The notes beneath the pieces were generated by a model that had not been told where the DNA came from, made no database searches, and saw only the letters and a list, made by a program, of their open reading frames with translations. From the NCBI GenBank assembly GCA_022800935.1, contig JAAWRH010000001.1:124001-188000 (forward strand): a stretch of 64,000 nt of DNA, in the 5' to 3' direction. Of the stretch, positions 1 to 7,900 are shown piece by piece. This stretch comes from Oscillospiraceae bacterium. Its GTDB lineage: Bacteria > Bacillota > Clostridia > Oscillospirales > Ruminococcaceae. Positions within the stretch are counted from its first letter, which is position 1, and each line of letters begins with the position of its first letter. Both the position numbers and the translations under genes were made by a program.

Positions 1-446
1 GGCTGGCCCTCCACCGATGCCTGGCGGCTGTCCGGGTCCAGCAGCAGTCCCCGGCACCGGATTGCCCGTCCGCCCGCGTCTGCTGGAGAGGTCCGGCGGA
101 GGACCGCCTCTATCTTTTTCAGGAGCACGGCCATAGAAAAGGGCTTAGTGACATAGTCGTCGATGGCCAGGTCGAAGCCCCGGAGCTGGTCGGACTCGCT
201 GTCCAGGGCGGTAAGCATCATAATGGGGACCTTGGAGTGGCGGCGGATGACCTCGCAGACGCCGTAGCCGTCGATTTTGGGGAGCATGATATCCAGAAGG
301 ACCAAGTCGAAGCAGCCGGACTGAAAGGCGGAGATGCCCTCCACGCCGTCGCTGGCGGAGGTGACGTGATAGCCTGCGTCCAGGAGGAAGTTTTCCAAAA
401 GCTCCTGGATATCCAGCTCGTCCTCAACGATAAGGATATGTTTCAT
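1..446 (-). CDS. OmpR/PhoB-type response regulator, 3' part off the window
   Basis: This is the N-terminal 148 or so residues of a DNA-binding response regulator; the reading frame runs off the left edge, so the DNA-binding domain is missing here. The protein begins MKHILIVEDE, which gives the acidic pocket, followed by the phosphoacceptor aspartate in DLVLLDIMLP (about residue 51), the conserved threonine in MMLTAL and the lysine in YVTKPF. A linker of the kind that leads into a winged-helix output domain starts near residue 115. The start at 446 is the only ATG that gives a complete receiver domain. The partner kinase would lie left of the window. The receiver domain is certain; the OmpR subfamily is inferred from the spacing. 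Confidence 0.9.
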   Translation of the reverse strand, partial: MKHILIVEDELDIQELLENFLLDAGYHVTSASDGVEGISAFQSGCFDLVLLDIMLPKIDGYGVCEVIRRHSKVPIMMLTALDSESDQLRGFDLAIDDYVTKPFSMAVLLKKIEAVLRRTSPADAGGRAIRCRGLLLDPDSRQASVEGQ

Positions 447-506
447 ACAAAAAAGCCCCCAATAAATCACAAAAAAGTAAAGAATTTAAAAAAGCGTGTT
501 TCGGGT

Positions 507-554
507 CCAGGGGCTTTTCAAAAGCCTCCTGGCAGGTCCAGGGCAGCGCCCTGG
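507..554. repeat. Two adjacent palindromes, possible dispersed intergenic repeat
   Basis: Two hairpins sit side by side: 507-532 pairs CCAGG-GGCTTTT with AAAAGCC-TCCTGG, and 538-554 pairs CCAGGGC with GCCCTGG. GC-rich hairpin elements of this look are scattered between genes in gut Clostridia, but only one copy is in this window, so the repeat status is from memory rather than seen here. It lies just upstream of the response regulator start. Confidence 0.35.
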
Positions 555-627
555 TCGCGCCCGCAGGCGGGAAATACCCCTGCACAAACTTAAAAATCCG
601 TTAAACCCCACCTAAAAAAGAATCATC

Positions 628-711
628 AAAAAGCCCGTCTTAATCTCTGTCTCGGTGGTATCCCAACCTCAGCCCTTGTACCCCTTTTAAAGGAAACCAG
701 ACGGGCTTTTT
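628..711. terminator. Bidirectional terminator with a 58-nt loop, possible structured RNA
   Basis: A 13-bp perfect stem (AAAAAGCCCGTCT with AGACGGGCTTTTT) encloses 58 nt. The A and T runs at the stem ends make it a terminator on both strands; on the minus strand it ends transcription of the M20 hydrolase. The loop is unusually long and holds smaller possible pairings (GGT with ACC, CCTTT with AAAGG). The rest of the 447-910 gap holds no other gene that I can support. Confidence 0.55.
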
Positions 712-910
712 GCCCCAGCGAAAGGCTGGAGGCGGCTTACAGCCGCCGACGGCATCTTTCGCGGACCGGGAGATGGCGCTAAGAACAACCTCCCATACCA
801 CCCAGTATACCACACCTTTATGTAGATTGTATGGAGCAAAAGCAAAAAAAGAAGAAACCCCCTGCTGAATCCGACAGAGGGTTTCCGATTGATGATTGGA
901 TAAAAAGTCG

Positions 911-2155
911 TTACAGGATAGATTTGGTCCCGTTCTCCACTCCTGCCACCGACAGCGCCACCAGCATAGCCAGCTGAGGAAGCTGCCAGGTGTTCTTCAC
1001 CGGGAATCTCTCTGCCGCCGCGTTGTGGCAGAAGGTATCCAGTCCTCCGTCCCCGATGCAGACCGCCGGGATTCCCCTGCTGATGGGAATGGAGGCGTTG
1101 GTGGGTCCGCCCTCCTCCAGCCAGGGCTCCGCCCCCAGATAGGTAATGGACTCCCACGCCGCCTCGACAATGGGGTCATGCTGTCCCAGGCTCCCCGCCG
1201 GAACGTCGCAGTAGGTTTCGATGGAGAAGGTGATCTCATCCTTGCCCCAGCGCTTTGTCTCCTCCTGGCAGGCCTCCCGGATGCAGCGCATAATCTCGGC
1301 GTCCAGGGCGGTCAGCTCCGCCTGACCGTTGGAGCGGTAGTTAATCTTGATGGCGGCTGAGGGGACAATCGCGTGGATGCCCGCGTCGTTCCCGGCGTGG
1401 AAGTTGGAAACGCAGTAGGTGGTTTTGGGCATGACCGGAACCTGTAAATCCGCTATCTTGGCCACTGCCCGCGCCGCCGCGTGGAGGGGATTGGCCACCT
1501 CCCCAAAGGCCCCGTAGGCGTGTCCGCCGATGCCGTGGAAGGTGACCTCCATGGTCTTAAAGCCGGTAGATTGATAGATGATACCGCCGATGCCGCATCC
1601 GTCCATATGGACCGCCGCGTCGATGTCCTTGTTCTCATTGAAAAACTCGGTGACGCCGCCGAAAGCCCCCCGGCCCTCCTCCCGGACAGAGCCCATAAAG
1701 ACCAGGTCCCCGGTTGTCCGGATATCAGCGTGGTTCAGGGCGCGGATAAGGGTGAGCATGGCGGCAAGGGCGCGGGTGTCGTCGGTGATTCCGGGGCAGT
1801 AGATAAAATCGCTGTCCCGGCGGGGATTCAGGGGTGTGTCCATAGGATAGACGGTATCCATATGCCCGTCGATGAGTATCTTCGGTCCGCTGCCTGTCCC
1901 CTTGCGGACGCCTATGGCATTGCCGGAGCGGTCGATGTGGATATCGGTCAGGCCGAGCTTACGGAAGGCATCGGTCATATATTCGGCACGCTTTTCCTCA
2001 TGGAAGGTGGGGGCGGGAATCTGTACCAGTTCCAGCTGCTGGGCGATGGAGTTTTCGTGGTCCTCCCTCAAAAAGCCGAGGGCGTTCAGTACCGGCTCCA
2101 TGCCGGTGAGGGTTTGGATGGTTTCCTTGACCTTTGGCTGAACGGTGTATTCCAT
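911..2155 (-). CDS. M20 family metallohydrolase (peptidase/deacylase)
   Basis: A 414-aa zinc-dependent hydrolase of the M20 family (ArgE/DapE/carboxypeptidase type). The metal ligands are visible: H98 and D100 in DGHMDTV, D126 in GITDD, the general base and ligand pair at E159/E160 in SVREEG, and D185 in HMDG. A histidine in DTFCHNAA near the C-terminus is the usual last ligand. The central region with GIGGHAYG is the dimerisation lid domain. I place the start at 2155 (MEYTV) because GGAGGAA lies just upstream; a longer frame to 2281 has no ribosome site. The substrate cannot be read from the sequence. It has its own promoter (2196-2224) and lies downstream of a terminator, so it is probably not part of the sugar-acid operon. 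Confidence 0.9.
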   Translation of the reverse strand: MEYTVQPKVKETIQTLTGMEPVLNALGFLREDHENSIAQQLELVQIPAPTFHEEKRAEYMTDAFRKLGLTDIHIDRSGNAIGVRKGTGSGPKILIDGHMDTVYPMDTPLNPRRDSDFIYCPGITDDTRALAAMLTLIRALNHADIRTTGDLVFMGSVREEGRGAFGGVTEFFNENKDIDAAVHMDGCGIGGIIYQSTGFKTMEVTFHGIGGHAYGAFGEVANPLHAAARAVAKIADLQVPVMPKTTYCVSNFHAGNDAGIHAIVPSAAIKINYRSNGQAELTALDAEIMRCIREACQEETKRWGKDEITFSIETYCDVPAGSLGQHDPIVEAAWESITYLGAEPWLEEGGPTNASIPISRGIPAVCIGDGGLDTFCHNAAAERFPVKNTWQLPQLAMLVALSVAGVENGTKSIL

Positions 2156-2195
2156 TTTACGGTTCCTCCTGTTTATTGTATTTGTCCTATAAATA

Positions 2196-2224
2196 ATAAT
2201 AGCATACCCGCCGGGAAAAGACAA
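2196..2224 (-). promoter_or_regulatory. Sigma-A type promoter for the M20 hydrolase
   Basis: Read on the minus strand: TTGTCT (2219-2224), a 17-bp spacer, and TATTAT (2196-2201). It lies about 40 bp upstream of the chosen start codon. The rest of the 2156-2574 gap holds only two hairpins. Confidence 0.6.
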
Positions 2225-2320
2225 TCTGTCAATGAACAGAAATTTCCAAAAAATGCAATTCTCTCTAAAACAGCAAGTCATGGGAGAGCAGCGGAGGGTA
2301 TAAATTAATATATAATAACA

Positions 2321-2357
2321 AATAAAGACCGTCGGATTTTTTCCGGCGATCTTTATT
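2321..2357. terminator. Hairpin between two minus-strand genes
   Basis: The arms AATAAAGA and TCTTTATT are perfect and are extended inwards by a mostly paired CCGTCGGA/TCCGGCGA stretch. A T-rich flank on the minus strand makes it a likely second terminator behind the hydroxyacid dehydrogenase. Confidence 0.5.
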
Positions 2358-2510
2358 TATTGCCTATAATATCTCTAACTATCAACAGTACATGACCAAT
2401 ACGCACCCAACAATCAATCATTCAGGCTTTTCGCCCAATAACGAAAGTTAGGTTTTTATTCGGAAATAGTATCAGACCTCTCTTTGATAAGCTTATAAAA
2501 CTGAAAAAAC

Positions 2511-2542
2511 CGGGCCGAAAAAACGCAGGTTCTTTCGGCCCG
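2511..2542 (-). terminator. Rho-independent terminator of the hydroxyacid dehydrogenase
   Basis: A perfect 10-bp stem, CGGGCCGAAA with TTTCGGCCCG, is followed on the minus strand by GGTTTTTTC. It lies about 30 bp behind the stop codon at 2575. Confidence 0.8.
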
Positions 2543-2574
2543 ATTTGTTTGCAGATATCGATTTATCAGTTGTT

Positions 2575-3528
2575 TCAGCAGATTTGGTTGCGGATATCCC
2601 CGTTCAGCCACGCCAGCATGTTTTCAAAGACAATCTCCGCCCGGCGCTCCATCGCCTCCTTGGTGGCAAAGGCCACATGGGGGGCCAGCAGAACATTCTT
2701 CGCCGTCACCAGCGGGTGATCCGCGGGAATGGGCGGCTCCATCTCGAAAACGTCGATCCCCGCAGCGCGGAGCTTCCCGGCATTGAGGGCGTCCGCCAGC
2801 GCCTGGCTGTCCACAATAGGCCCGCGGGCGGTGTTGATAAAGGTGGCGGAGGGCTTCATCTTTTCAATCAGCTCTTTGCTGATGAGCCCCTTTGTCTCGG
2901 CGTTGTTGGGGGTGTGCAGGGTGACAATATCGCTCTGGGCCATAACCTCCGCCAACGGCAGATACTTGACGCCCATGGCCTCCAGCTCCGGCTTGACCGT
3001 CCGGCTGTAGGCAATTACGTCCATGCCAAAGGCCCTGGCAATGGAAATCACCCGCGTGCCGATTTTCCCGGTCCCGATGACCCCCAGCGTCTTCCCGGCC
3101 AGCTCTGTCCCCACAAGTCCGGTCTTGTCCTTTCCGTCCCGGACCGCCTGGTCGCACTGGACCATGTACCGGGAAAGGCTGAGCATCATGCCAAAGGCCA
3201 GCTCTGCCACACAGATGTCCGAATACCCGGAGGCGTTGGAAACCTGTATCCCCTTTTTCCGGCAATAATCCACATCAATGTGGTCCACGCCAGTAAAGGC
3301 CACGTCAATATACCGCAGGTCCGGGCAGGTCTCCAAAACGTCCTCACGATAGGGGGTGTTGGCGATAATCACAGCGTCCATCCCCTGGCTCCGCGCCCGA
3401 AGCCCCTCCGGGGAGGGGTCCCGGTCATTGTAAACCGTTATTTCATGTCCGAGGGTTTTTATTTTGGTCACAAAAGCGTCCAGTGTTTCGCTGCGGATTG
3501 CCAGCGGCTCCAACAGTGCGATTTTCAT
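2575..3528 (-). CDS. D-isomer-specific 2-hydroxyacid dehydrogenase
   Basis: A 317-aa NAD(P)-dependent enzyme that interconverts a 2-oxoacid and a D-2-hydroxyacid, of the glyoxylate/hydroxypyruvate reductase and phosphoglycerate dehydrogenase family. The nucleotide-binding glycines are in GTGKIG (152-157) and the catalytic triad is R235 (NTARGP), E264 (DVFEMEP) and H284 (APHVAF). It is the last gene of a minus-strand row behind two unrecognised genes and an enolase-superfamily dehydratase. In that context it may reduce a 2-keto product of sugar-acid breakdown, but this is inference from neighbours. The exact substrate is not determined by the motifs. Confidence 0.92.
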   Translation of the reverse strand: MKIALLEPLAIRSETLDAFVTKIKTLGHEITVYNDRDPSPEGLRARSQGMDAVIIANTPYREDVLETCPDLRYIDVAFTGVDHIDVDYCRKKGIQVSNASGYSDICVAELAFGMMLSLSRYMVQCDQAVRDGKDKTGLVGTELAGKTLGVIGTGKIGTRVISIARAFGMDVIAYSRTVKPELEAMGVKYLPLAEVMAQSDIVTLHTPNNAETKGLISKELIEKMKPSATFINTARGPIVDSQALADALNAGKLRAAGIDVFEMEPPIPADHPLVTAKNVLLAPHVAFATKEAMERRAEIVFENMLAWLNGDIRNQIC

Positions 3529-3547
3529 AAAAGGTCATCCTCTCTGA

Positions 3548-4213
3548 TTATAATTTCCAGGAAACTAAAGTCTCCTTCAGCATCCTGCCTAAGATAGAAT
3601 CCGGTTCCCCCTCCAGCTCCTGCCGCAGTTCTCCCTCGGCAAAGGATTCAGACAGCGCCAGCCTGATCAGCCCGTCCTTTGGCGACAGGAAATGCTCCAT
3701 ATGGGAAAGCTCCATCTCCTCCGGTTGGACGGCGGCATCCACAAGCCGGGACAGATAGTTCCGGTAGTCTTTTTGCATCCGGTAGTACCGCTCCAGCCAG
3801 GTGTTGATATCCTCATAACCGGGTTTGGCGGTGTGGGTGCGTATCTGCGCCCGCTTGACCAGGGCGTTGATAAAGGTGAGCAGGGATTTCTTTTTCTCCT
3901 CTGCCGTCAGCCCCTCCGCCCTGTGGATTGGCGCAAAGCATTCCCGCACAACCTGGGCTTCGCAAAGCATCCAATCCGCTTCGCTCCAGGCATTGGTGTA
4001 TTTTTCCAGTATGCCGCCGCAATGGACTCCAAACCGGAAGCTCCTCGCCTTTAAGGGAACATCGTCAATCCCCTCCGCCTCCCGGATATCCCCTAAGCGC
4101 AGATGGCGGTACCGGGGCATTGCCCCAAACACCGCATAGTTATCGGTCAGCGGTACCCCCAGCAGCTTGGCGGAAAGGTTTACCAGGGCGGTTTCCACTA
4201 AAAAGGTTTTCAT
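3548..4213 (-). CDS. Unrecognised protein, 221 aa
   Basis: I do not recognise this family. The protein has no signal peptide or membrane segment and looks alpha-helical and soluble, with many charged residues and several aromatic clusters (WLERYYRMQKDYRNYL near residue 140). It starts at an ATG with AGGAGG eight bases or so upstream. It lies 12 bp behind the gene at 4226-5140 and 19 bp before the hydroxyacid dehydrogenase, so the three are almost certainly one transcript. The conserved HCGG and WxxAxWMLCEAQ stretches could carry a binding site, but that is a guess. Confidence 0.75.
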   Translation of the reverse strand: MKTFLVETALVNLSAKLLGVPLTDNYAVFGAMPRYRHLRLGDIREAEGIDDVPLKARSFRFGVHCGGILEKYTNAWSEADWMLCEAQVVRECFAPIHRAEGLTAEEKKKSLLTFINALVKRAQIRTHTAKPGYEDINTWLERYYRMQKDYRNYLSRLVDAAVQPEEMELSHMEHFLSPKDGLIRLALSESFAEGELRQELEGEPDSILGRMLKETLVSWKL

Positions 4214-4225
4214 GCTGCATCCCTC

Positions 4226-5140
4226 CTAAACCACAAGCCCGCCGGGGCCCTTTTTGCCGATATCCAACCGCTCCTTCAGCTCGTCCATTCCCATATCCGC
4301 CCGCTCAAAGTACTCCGCGGCCGTCAGAATATAGGACAGGGACAGACGGAGGGCTTTTCCATAGTGGCTTTCCGGTACAGAGTCATAGGCGGCCTGATAT
4401 TCATCGGGCGAGGGCGACTCCCCTGCCCGCAGACGGAGGGCCAGCCGGACAATCCGGTCGTTGTCGTCCACCCAGTTGATTCCGGTGACATATTCCTCGG
4501 TCAGCTCCGGGTCCGGGCTTCCCGCCGAGCGGGTGTACCGTTGGGGGTCCACATAGAACTTCTGCGCCCGCATACACATTTCCTCAAAAAACGTCTGAGG
4601 GTCCGCGTCCTCCGGCAGGGTCTGAATGTTCATGTAGGACGCGCCGAAGGCCTGCTGGATAAACAGCGCGGCGCGGTCAAGGTCTATGTAATTGTAACCG
4701 GGAACCTGGGACAACTCCTGGGGATACACCGCCAGCCGGAACTTGGGGTCGTTGGCATAGTACCGGTTGAACATAACCCCCTCGTGATAAACGCTGCATT
4801 CGGTGGGGGAAAGGTTTGGGTCAACGTCGCTGCCCCGCCCCTTCAGCTTTGGCTCCCGCCAGATGGGCTTCATCTCCCGGTCGCAGGCCCGGTGGGACAC
4901 CCACCCCAGAACAAAGGCCGTCTTGGCCTTCAGCAGTTCGTCCCGCCCGGCCCACAGGGGCTTGTACTCCTCCAGCAGCCGGAAGCTGAACGTATCCCCG
5001 GAGACGGTGATACACCCCAGCTGGGCGAATGCCTCAAAGTCCCGCATCACCTCCCGGAAGCTCTCCGGAATACCCGGCAGTCCCCCGGCAATGCGGAAGG
5101 TATCCTCCAGGACCGCCGTATGGACAATGTGTTCAGACAT
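4226..5140 (-). CDS. Unrecognised helical protein, distantly like zinc-dependent phospholipase C
   Basis: A 304-aa soluble protein with no signal peptide. Residues around 90-110 read AFVLGWVSHRACDREMKPIW; this GxxxH-x3-D-x4-P arrangement resembles the core of the bacterial zinc-dependent phospholipase C / S1-P1 nuclease fold, and there are further histidines near the N-terminus (SEHIVHT). The resemblance is short and I rate it weak. The gene starts at an ATG preceded by AAGGAGGAG and sits between the enolase-superfamily gene (15 bp gap) and another unknown (12 bp gap). Location inside a sugar-acid operon suggests a role there, but the function is unknown. Confidence 0.75.
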   Translation of the reverse strand: MSEHIVHTAVLEDTFRIAGGLPGIPESFREVMRDFEAFAQLGCITVSGDTFSFRLLEEYKPLWAGRDELLKAKTAFVLGWVSHRACDREMKPIWREPKLKGRGSDVDPNLSPTECSVYHEGVMFNRYYANDPKFRLAVYPQELSQVPGYNYIDLDRAALFIQQAFGASYMNIQTLPEDADPQTFFEEMCMRAQKFYVDPQRYTRSAGSPDPELTEEYVTGINWVDDNDRIVRLALRLRAGESPSPDEYQAAYDSVPESHYGKALRLSLSYILTAAEYFERADMGMDELKERLDIGKKGPGGLVV

Positions 5141-5155
5141 ACGCTCCTCCTTTTT

Positions 5156-6841
5156 CTACCGAATCTCAAACACACATTCTGTCTGAGGGGTGTTGATAAA
5201 CGGGATATCCAGCCCCAGGCCGGGACCGTTCGGAACGCGGATCAGGCCGTTCTTTACCGGCAGCCCTCCCGGAACGCAGTCCTCTACCCCCCGGAATCCC
5301 TTGTACTCATGGTAATGCCCCGCATTTGGGATGATGGCGCAGAACAGCAGCATATTGTAGGAGGCGTACCCGCCGGAAACATGGGGCGTCACCACCTTGC
5401 CCGCCGCCTGGGCCATCCTAGCCACCTTGATGCACTGGATAAACCCACCTGTGTACTGCAAATCCGGCTGGAGCACCTGAGCCGCGTCGTTTTCGATGAT
5501 CCACGCAAAGCGGCGCAGGCTTGTCTCCTGCTCGCCGAAGGCCAGGGGGACGTCCAGCGCGTCCGCCACCGCCTTGGTGTCCCACAGGTCGTCAAAGGGA
5601 CAGGGCTCCTCGTAAAAATAGGCGTTGATGCTCTCGGCAATCCGCCCTATCTCAATCCCCTTGCGGGCGTCAAAGGAGCCGTTGCCGTCGCAGTGGATGA
5701 TAAAATCGTCCCCAAAGCTCTTTCTGGCCAGGTGCAGCAGTCCCTCGGTCCGTCCGGCGATGGAGTCCCGGTTGCGGCTCATCCTTCCGCCTAACTTAAA
5801 CTTGATGGCCTTTGCCCCTATTTTGTCCACTCGATTGTGGAGAATCTCCACCTCCTCTTCCGGGGTGGTGTCGCGGTTGCCGGAGGCCACATACATTTCC
5901 AGCTCATCCCGCTGGCGTCCCCCCAGGAGCTGGGCGATGTGGACACCGGCTGCCTTTCCAAGCATATCCAGAATCGCTGATTCCAGCCAGGCGATACAGC
6001 ACCAGTAGGCCAGTCCCTGAATCTTATAGTTGATGTCGGTGACATAGATGGTGTTCAGAATCTCCTCCAGAGTGCGGGCGTCCTTGCCTATGGCAAGGGG
6101 GAGGAACTTTTTCAGCAGCAGATGGAGATAGGAGGCGCGGTCGGAGCAGGGGGCGATGCCCTCCTCCCCCTTTGTCCCCCGCACCTTTAAGAACCAGGCG
6201 TTCTCCCGGCGGTAAAGGGTGAAGGACTCGATGATAACCGGCTCCGGCAGCAGGGATGTGTCCAAAACCGGGGCGTCCATAATTGCCTGGAGCTGTTCAA
6301 AGGTCACTGGCTTGTGGGGCTTAAAATCCGGGTGAGGCTTGTACATTCTTCTTCTCCTTTCGGGACGGCTGTACCAACTGAATACAGCGGCGTAGTCCGG
6401 GTTCGCCTCGTAAAAGCAGACCAGCTTTTTTCCGTCCCAGCTTGGGAAGGCGCCGGAGCACTTTCTCACCTTTGCCTCCACCAGGTCCTGGGCGCGGACG
6501 ATGATCTCCTCTTCCAATGTCTCCAGGTCCACCGTCTTAATACAGCCCTCCGCCCCGAAAAACACCTTCTTCCCATCCCGCGAAGGGTAGGCAAAGTAGT
6601 CCAACTGGTATCCCTGGGTCAGCTGCCGGACCTGCCCAGAGGCCAGCTCCATGGCGAAAAGATTGTTGCCGCCGCCCCGTGTGGACTGGAAGATAACCGT
6701 CTTATCATCGGGGGTAAAGCTGCGGTTGTGGAAATAAAGGTGGTTGCAGGCGTCCTGGGGGCCGGTCAGCCGGACCAGATTGGGCGTAATGCCACTGTCC
6801 TCCATCCTCTGGGGGGTATAGCGGAAGGTATCTCCCTTCAT
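5156..6841 (-). CDS. Enolase-superfamily sugar-acid dehydratase, joined in frame to an oligogalacturonate lyase fragment
   Basis: One open frame of 561 codons made of two unrelated parts. The last 396 residues (from 6346) are a complete mandelate racemase/muconate lactonizing enzyme type protein: capping domain, then the barrel with the lysine pair in AIKFKLGG, metal ligands in IHCDGNGSF, YFYEEPCPF and FGEQETS, and a histidine in TPHVSGG. This family dehydrates or epimerises sugar acids using magnesium. The first 165 residues are the start of an oligogalacturonate lyase beta-propeller. The enolase part keeps its own start codon and ribosome site at 6346-6357, so it can be made alone. Downstream genes follow within 15 bp. 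The substrate is likely an aldonic or uronic acid, inferred from the neighbouring lyase remnant. Confidence 0.85.
   Translation of the reverse strand: MKGDTFRYTPQRMEDSGITPNLVRLTGPQDACNHLYFHNRSFTPDDKTVIFQSTRGGGNNLFAMELASGQVRQLTQGYQLDYFAYPSRDGKKVFFGAEGCIKTVDLETLEEEIIVRAQDLVEAKVRKCSGAFPSWDGKKLVCFYEANPDYAAVFSWYSRPERRRRMYKPHPDFKPHKPVTFEQLQAIMDAPVLDTSLLPEPVIIESFTLYRRENAWFLKVRGTKGEEGIAPCSDRASYLHLLLKKFLPLAIGKDARTLEEILNTIYVTDINYKIQGLAYWCCIAWLESAILDMLGKAAGVHIAQLLGGRQRDELEMYVASGNRDTTPEEEVEILHNRVDKIGAKAIKFKLGGRMSRNRDSIAGRTEGLLHLARKSFGDDFIIHCDGNGSFDARKGIEIGRIAESINAYFYEEPCPFDDLWDTKAVADALDVPLAFGEQETSLRRFAWIIENDAAQVLQPDLQYTGGFIQCIKVARMAQAAGKVVTPHVSGGYASYNMLLFCAIIPNAGHYHEYKGFRGVEDCVPGGLPVKNGLIRVPNGPGLGLDIPFINTPQTECVFEIR
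6347..6360 (-). promoter_or_regulatory. Internal ribosome binding site for the enolase-superfamily protein
   Basis: Read on the minus strand, AAAGGAGAAGAAGA stands directly in front of ATG at 6346. A full Shine-Dalgarno at good spacing in the middle of an open frame supports separate translation of the dehydratase and marks the fusion point. Confidence 0.65.
6347..6841 (-). pseudogene. Truncated oligogalacturonate lyase (N-terminal third)
   Basis: Residues encoded here resemble the first two blades of the pectin-degradation enzyme oligogalacturonate lyase: an early VTRLT-like stretch (NLVRLTGPQDACNH), then FTPDDKTVIFQSTRGG and LFAMELASGQVRQLTQG, the repeated blade pattern of this family. The family is normally close to 390 residues; only about 165 are left, without the later blades and most of the active site. 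The likely start is the ATG at 6841 (MKGDTFRY) behind GAAAGGATG. The fragment ends exactly where the ribosome site of the enolase gene begins, so a deletion that removed the rest of the lyase is the simplest origin. Confidence 0.7.
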
Positions 6842-6915
6842 GAAACTTTCATCCTTTCTAAAATTATACACTTTTTTCCTCTGGCATTCAATTGTTTAAA
6901 TGGCCGGAAAACAGA

Positions 6916-7611
6916 TTATCTGGCGTTATAGCGGTCAACTGCTGTCTGCTGAATTTGTATAGCGGTTTCCACATCCATACCGGCGCAGGTTTTTACAAAG
7001 CTGTCCCAGTTGTCAAAGGACTCGGAGCCAATGATGAACTTCATAGACATCTGCTCCACATAGGTTTCCAGGTCTGCCATAATGGCGGTAAATTTCTGGG
7101 ATTCCTCCGAGGTGTAGGATACGGTTGGGAACGCGCGGTTTTCATAGTCCTTATCCGCCCATACCTCCATTGCCTGCTGCTGCTGGGGCATACTGTAATA
7201 CTGGAGCATATAATCCGGGTCCTGCACCAGCATGGCCGGCCCCTTGATGGCGGTCATGGCGTAGTTTGCCAGAACAGTGTCCACGCTTTTGCCTTCCGGG
7301 TTTTTCAGGATAAGCTCCGTGTACTGGGGCTTTCCGTTTTCCATGGTATAGGAAACGCCCTCTTCTCCCCAGTTAAAGCGGCGATAGCCCTCCTCCGAGA
7401 AGCCAAAGTCATACAGGCGCATGGCAGCCTCCACATTTTTGCAGGCAGTGGTAATGCCCAGCTGGGGATTTCCGCCGAATTCATACTCGGTGACATACAT
7501 CGCCTTTTCTCCGGGATTCATGGTAGGGGTCTTTACCCCCATCAGCTGATAGGCGGGGTTGTCCTTATTGGCGTTCATGAAAGTGAAAAATAGGGCATTT
7601 TTGATATACAC
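6916..7611 (-). pseudogene. C-terminal half of an LplA-type sugar-binding protein (truncated)
   Basis: About 225 residues of an extracellular solute-binding protein of the lipoprotein type that serves LplB/LplC permeases. The end, with LETYVEQMSMKFI, DSFVKTC and QTAVDRYNAR, aligns with the end of the intact binding protein at 57428-59080 (IQTYVEQMNVAFI, DSYLETL, QAQYDRYMAAYK). That paralogue is 550 aa and has a lipobox; this one has no signal peptide, no N-terminal lobe and no permease genes next to it. The apparent start codon has no convincing ribosome site. It is therefore a remnant, probably of the importer that once fed the sugar-acid genes downstream. Confidence 0.8.
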
Positions 7612-7724
7612 AGGACAAAATAAAGCAAAATTTCAAAGGACAAATCTTGCATCAGGGTCAAAAAGCGGCAAAATTAGAGTTTTTATATGAGATAAACATT
7701 AAATGGAGGGTAATACGCAAAAAG

Positions 7725-7764
7725 AAATTCTCCACAACAGAATCATTTCTGCTGTGGAGAATTT
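7725..7764. terminator. Strong 16-bp hairpin
   Basis: AAATTCTCCACAACAG pairs with CTGCTGTGGAGAATTT around an 8-nt loop (one mismatch). T-rich sequence follows on the plus strand. In the 7612-7900 gap this and the next hairpin are the only structures seen; a 69-codon frame across them looks spurious. Confidence 0.5.
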
Positions 7765-7816
7765 TATAGATTTTTACAAAACGCAATGCCCCCGTTGTTA
7801 CCAAATGACAATGAAA

Positions 7817-7846
7817 GAGAGGACAAGCACCCCTGCCTGTCCTCTC
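7817..7846 (-). terminator. Hairpin downstream of the PIN/GNAT gene
   Basis: GAGAGGACA (7817-7825) pairs perfectly with TGTCCTCTC (7838-7846), loop 12 nt, with TTTCATT following on the minus strand. It sits about 55 bp behind the stop codon at 7901. Confidence 0.45.
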
Positions 7847-7900
7847 AAACTATTTGTGTACAGCGTAACCCTTAGCCGAAATATCTCTCCAGCAGGCCCT

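Noticed and set aside
628-711. T-box or other known riboswitch
   Set aside because: The GGTGG stretch in the loop recalls a T-box, but the rest of the T-box core is missing and no matching downstream gene is on the plus strand.
1481-2308. Long plus-strand frame opposite the M20 gene
   Set aside because: It is the reverse-strand shadow of a clear metallohydrolase and shows no family features.
4364-5794. 476-codon plus-strand frame across two minus-strand genes
   Set aside because: It spans the gene boundary at 5140-5156 and has no domain or ribosome site.
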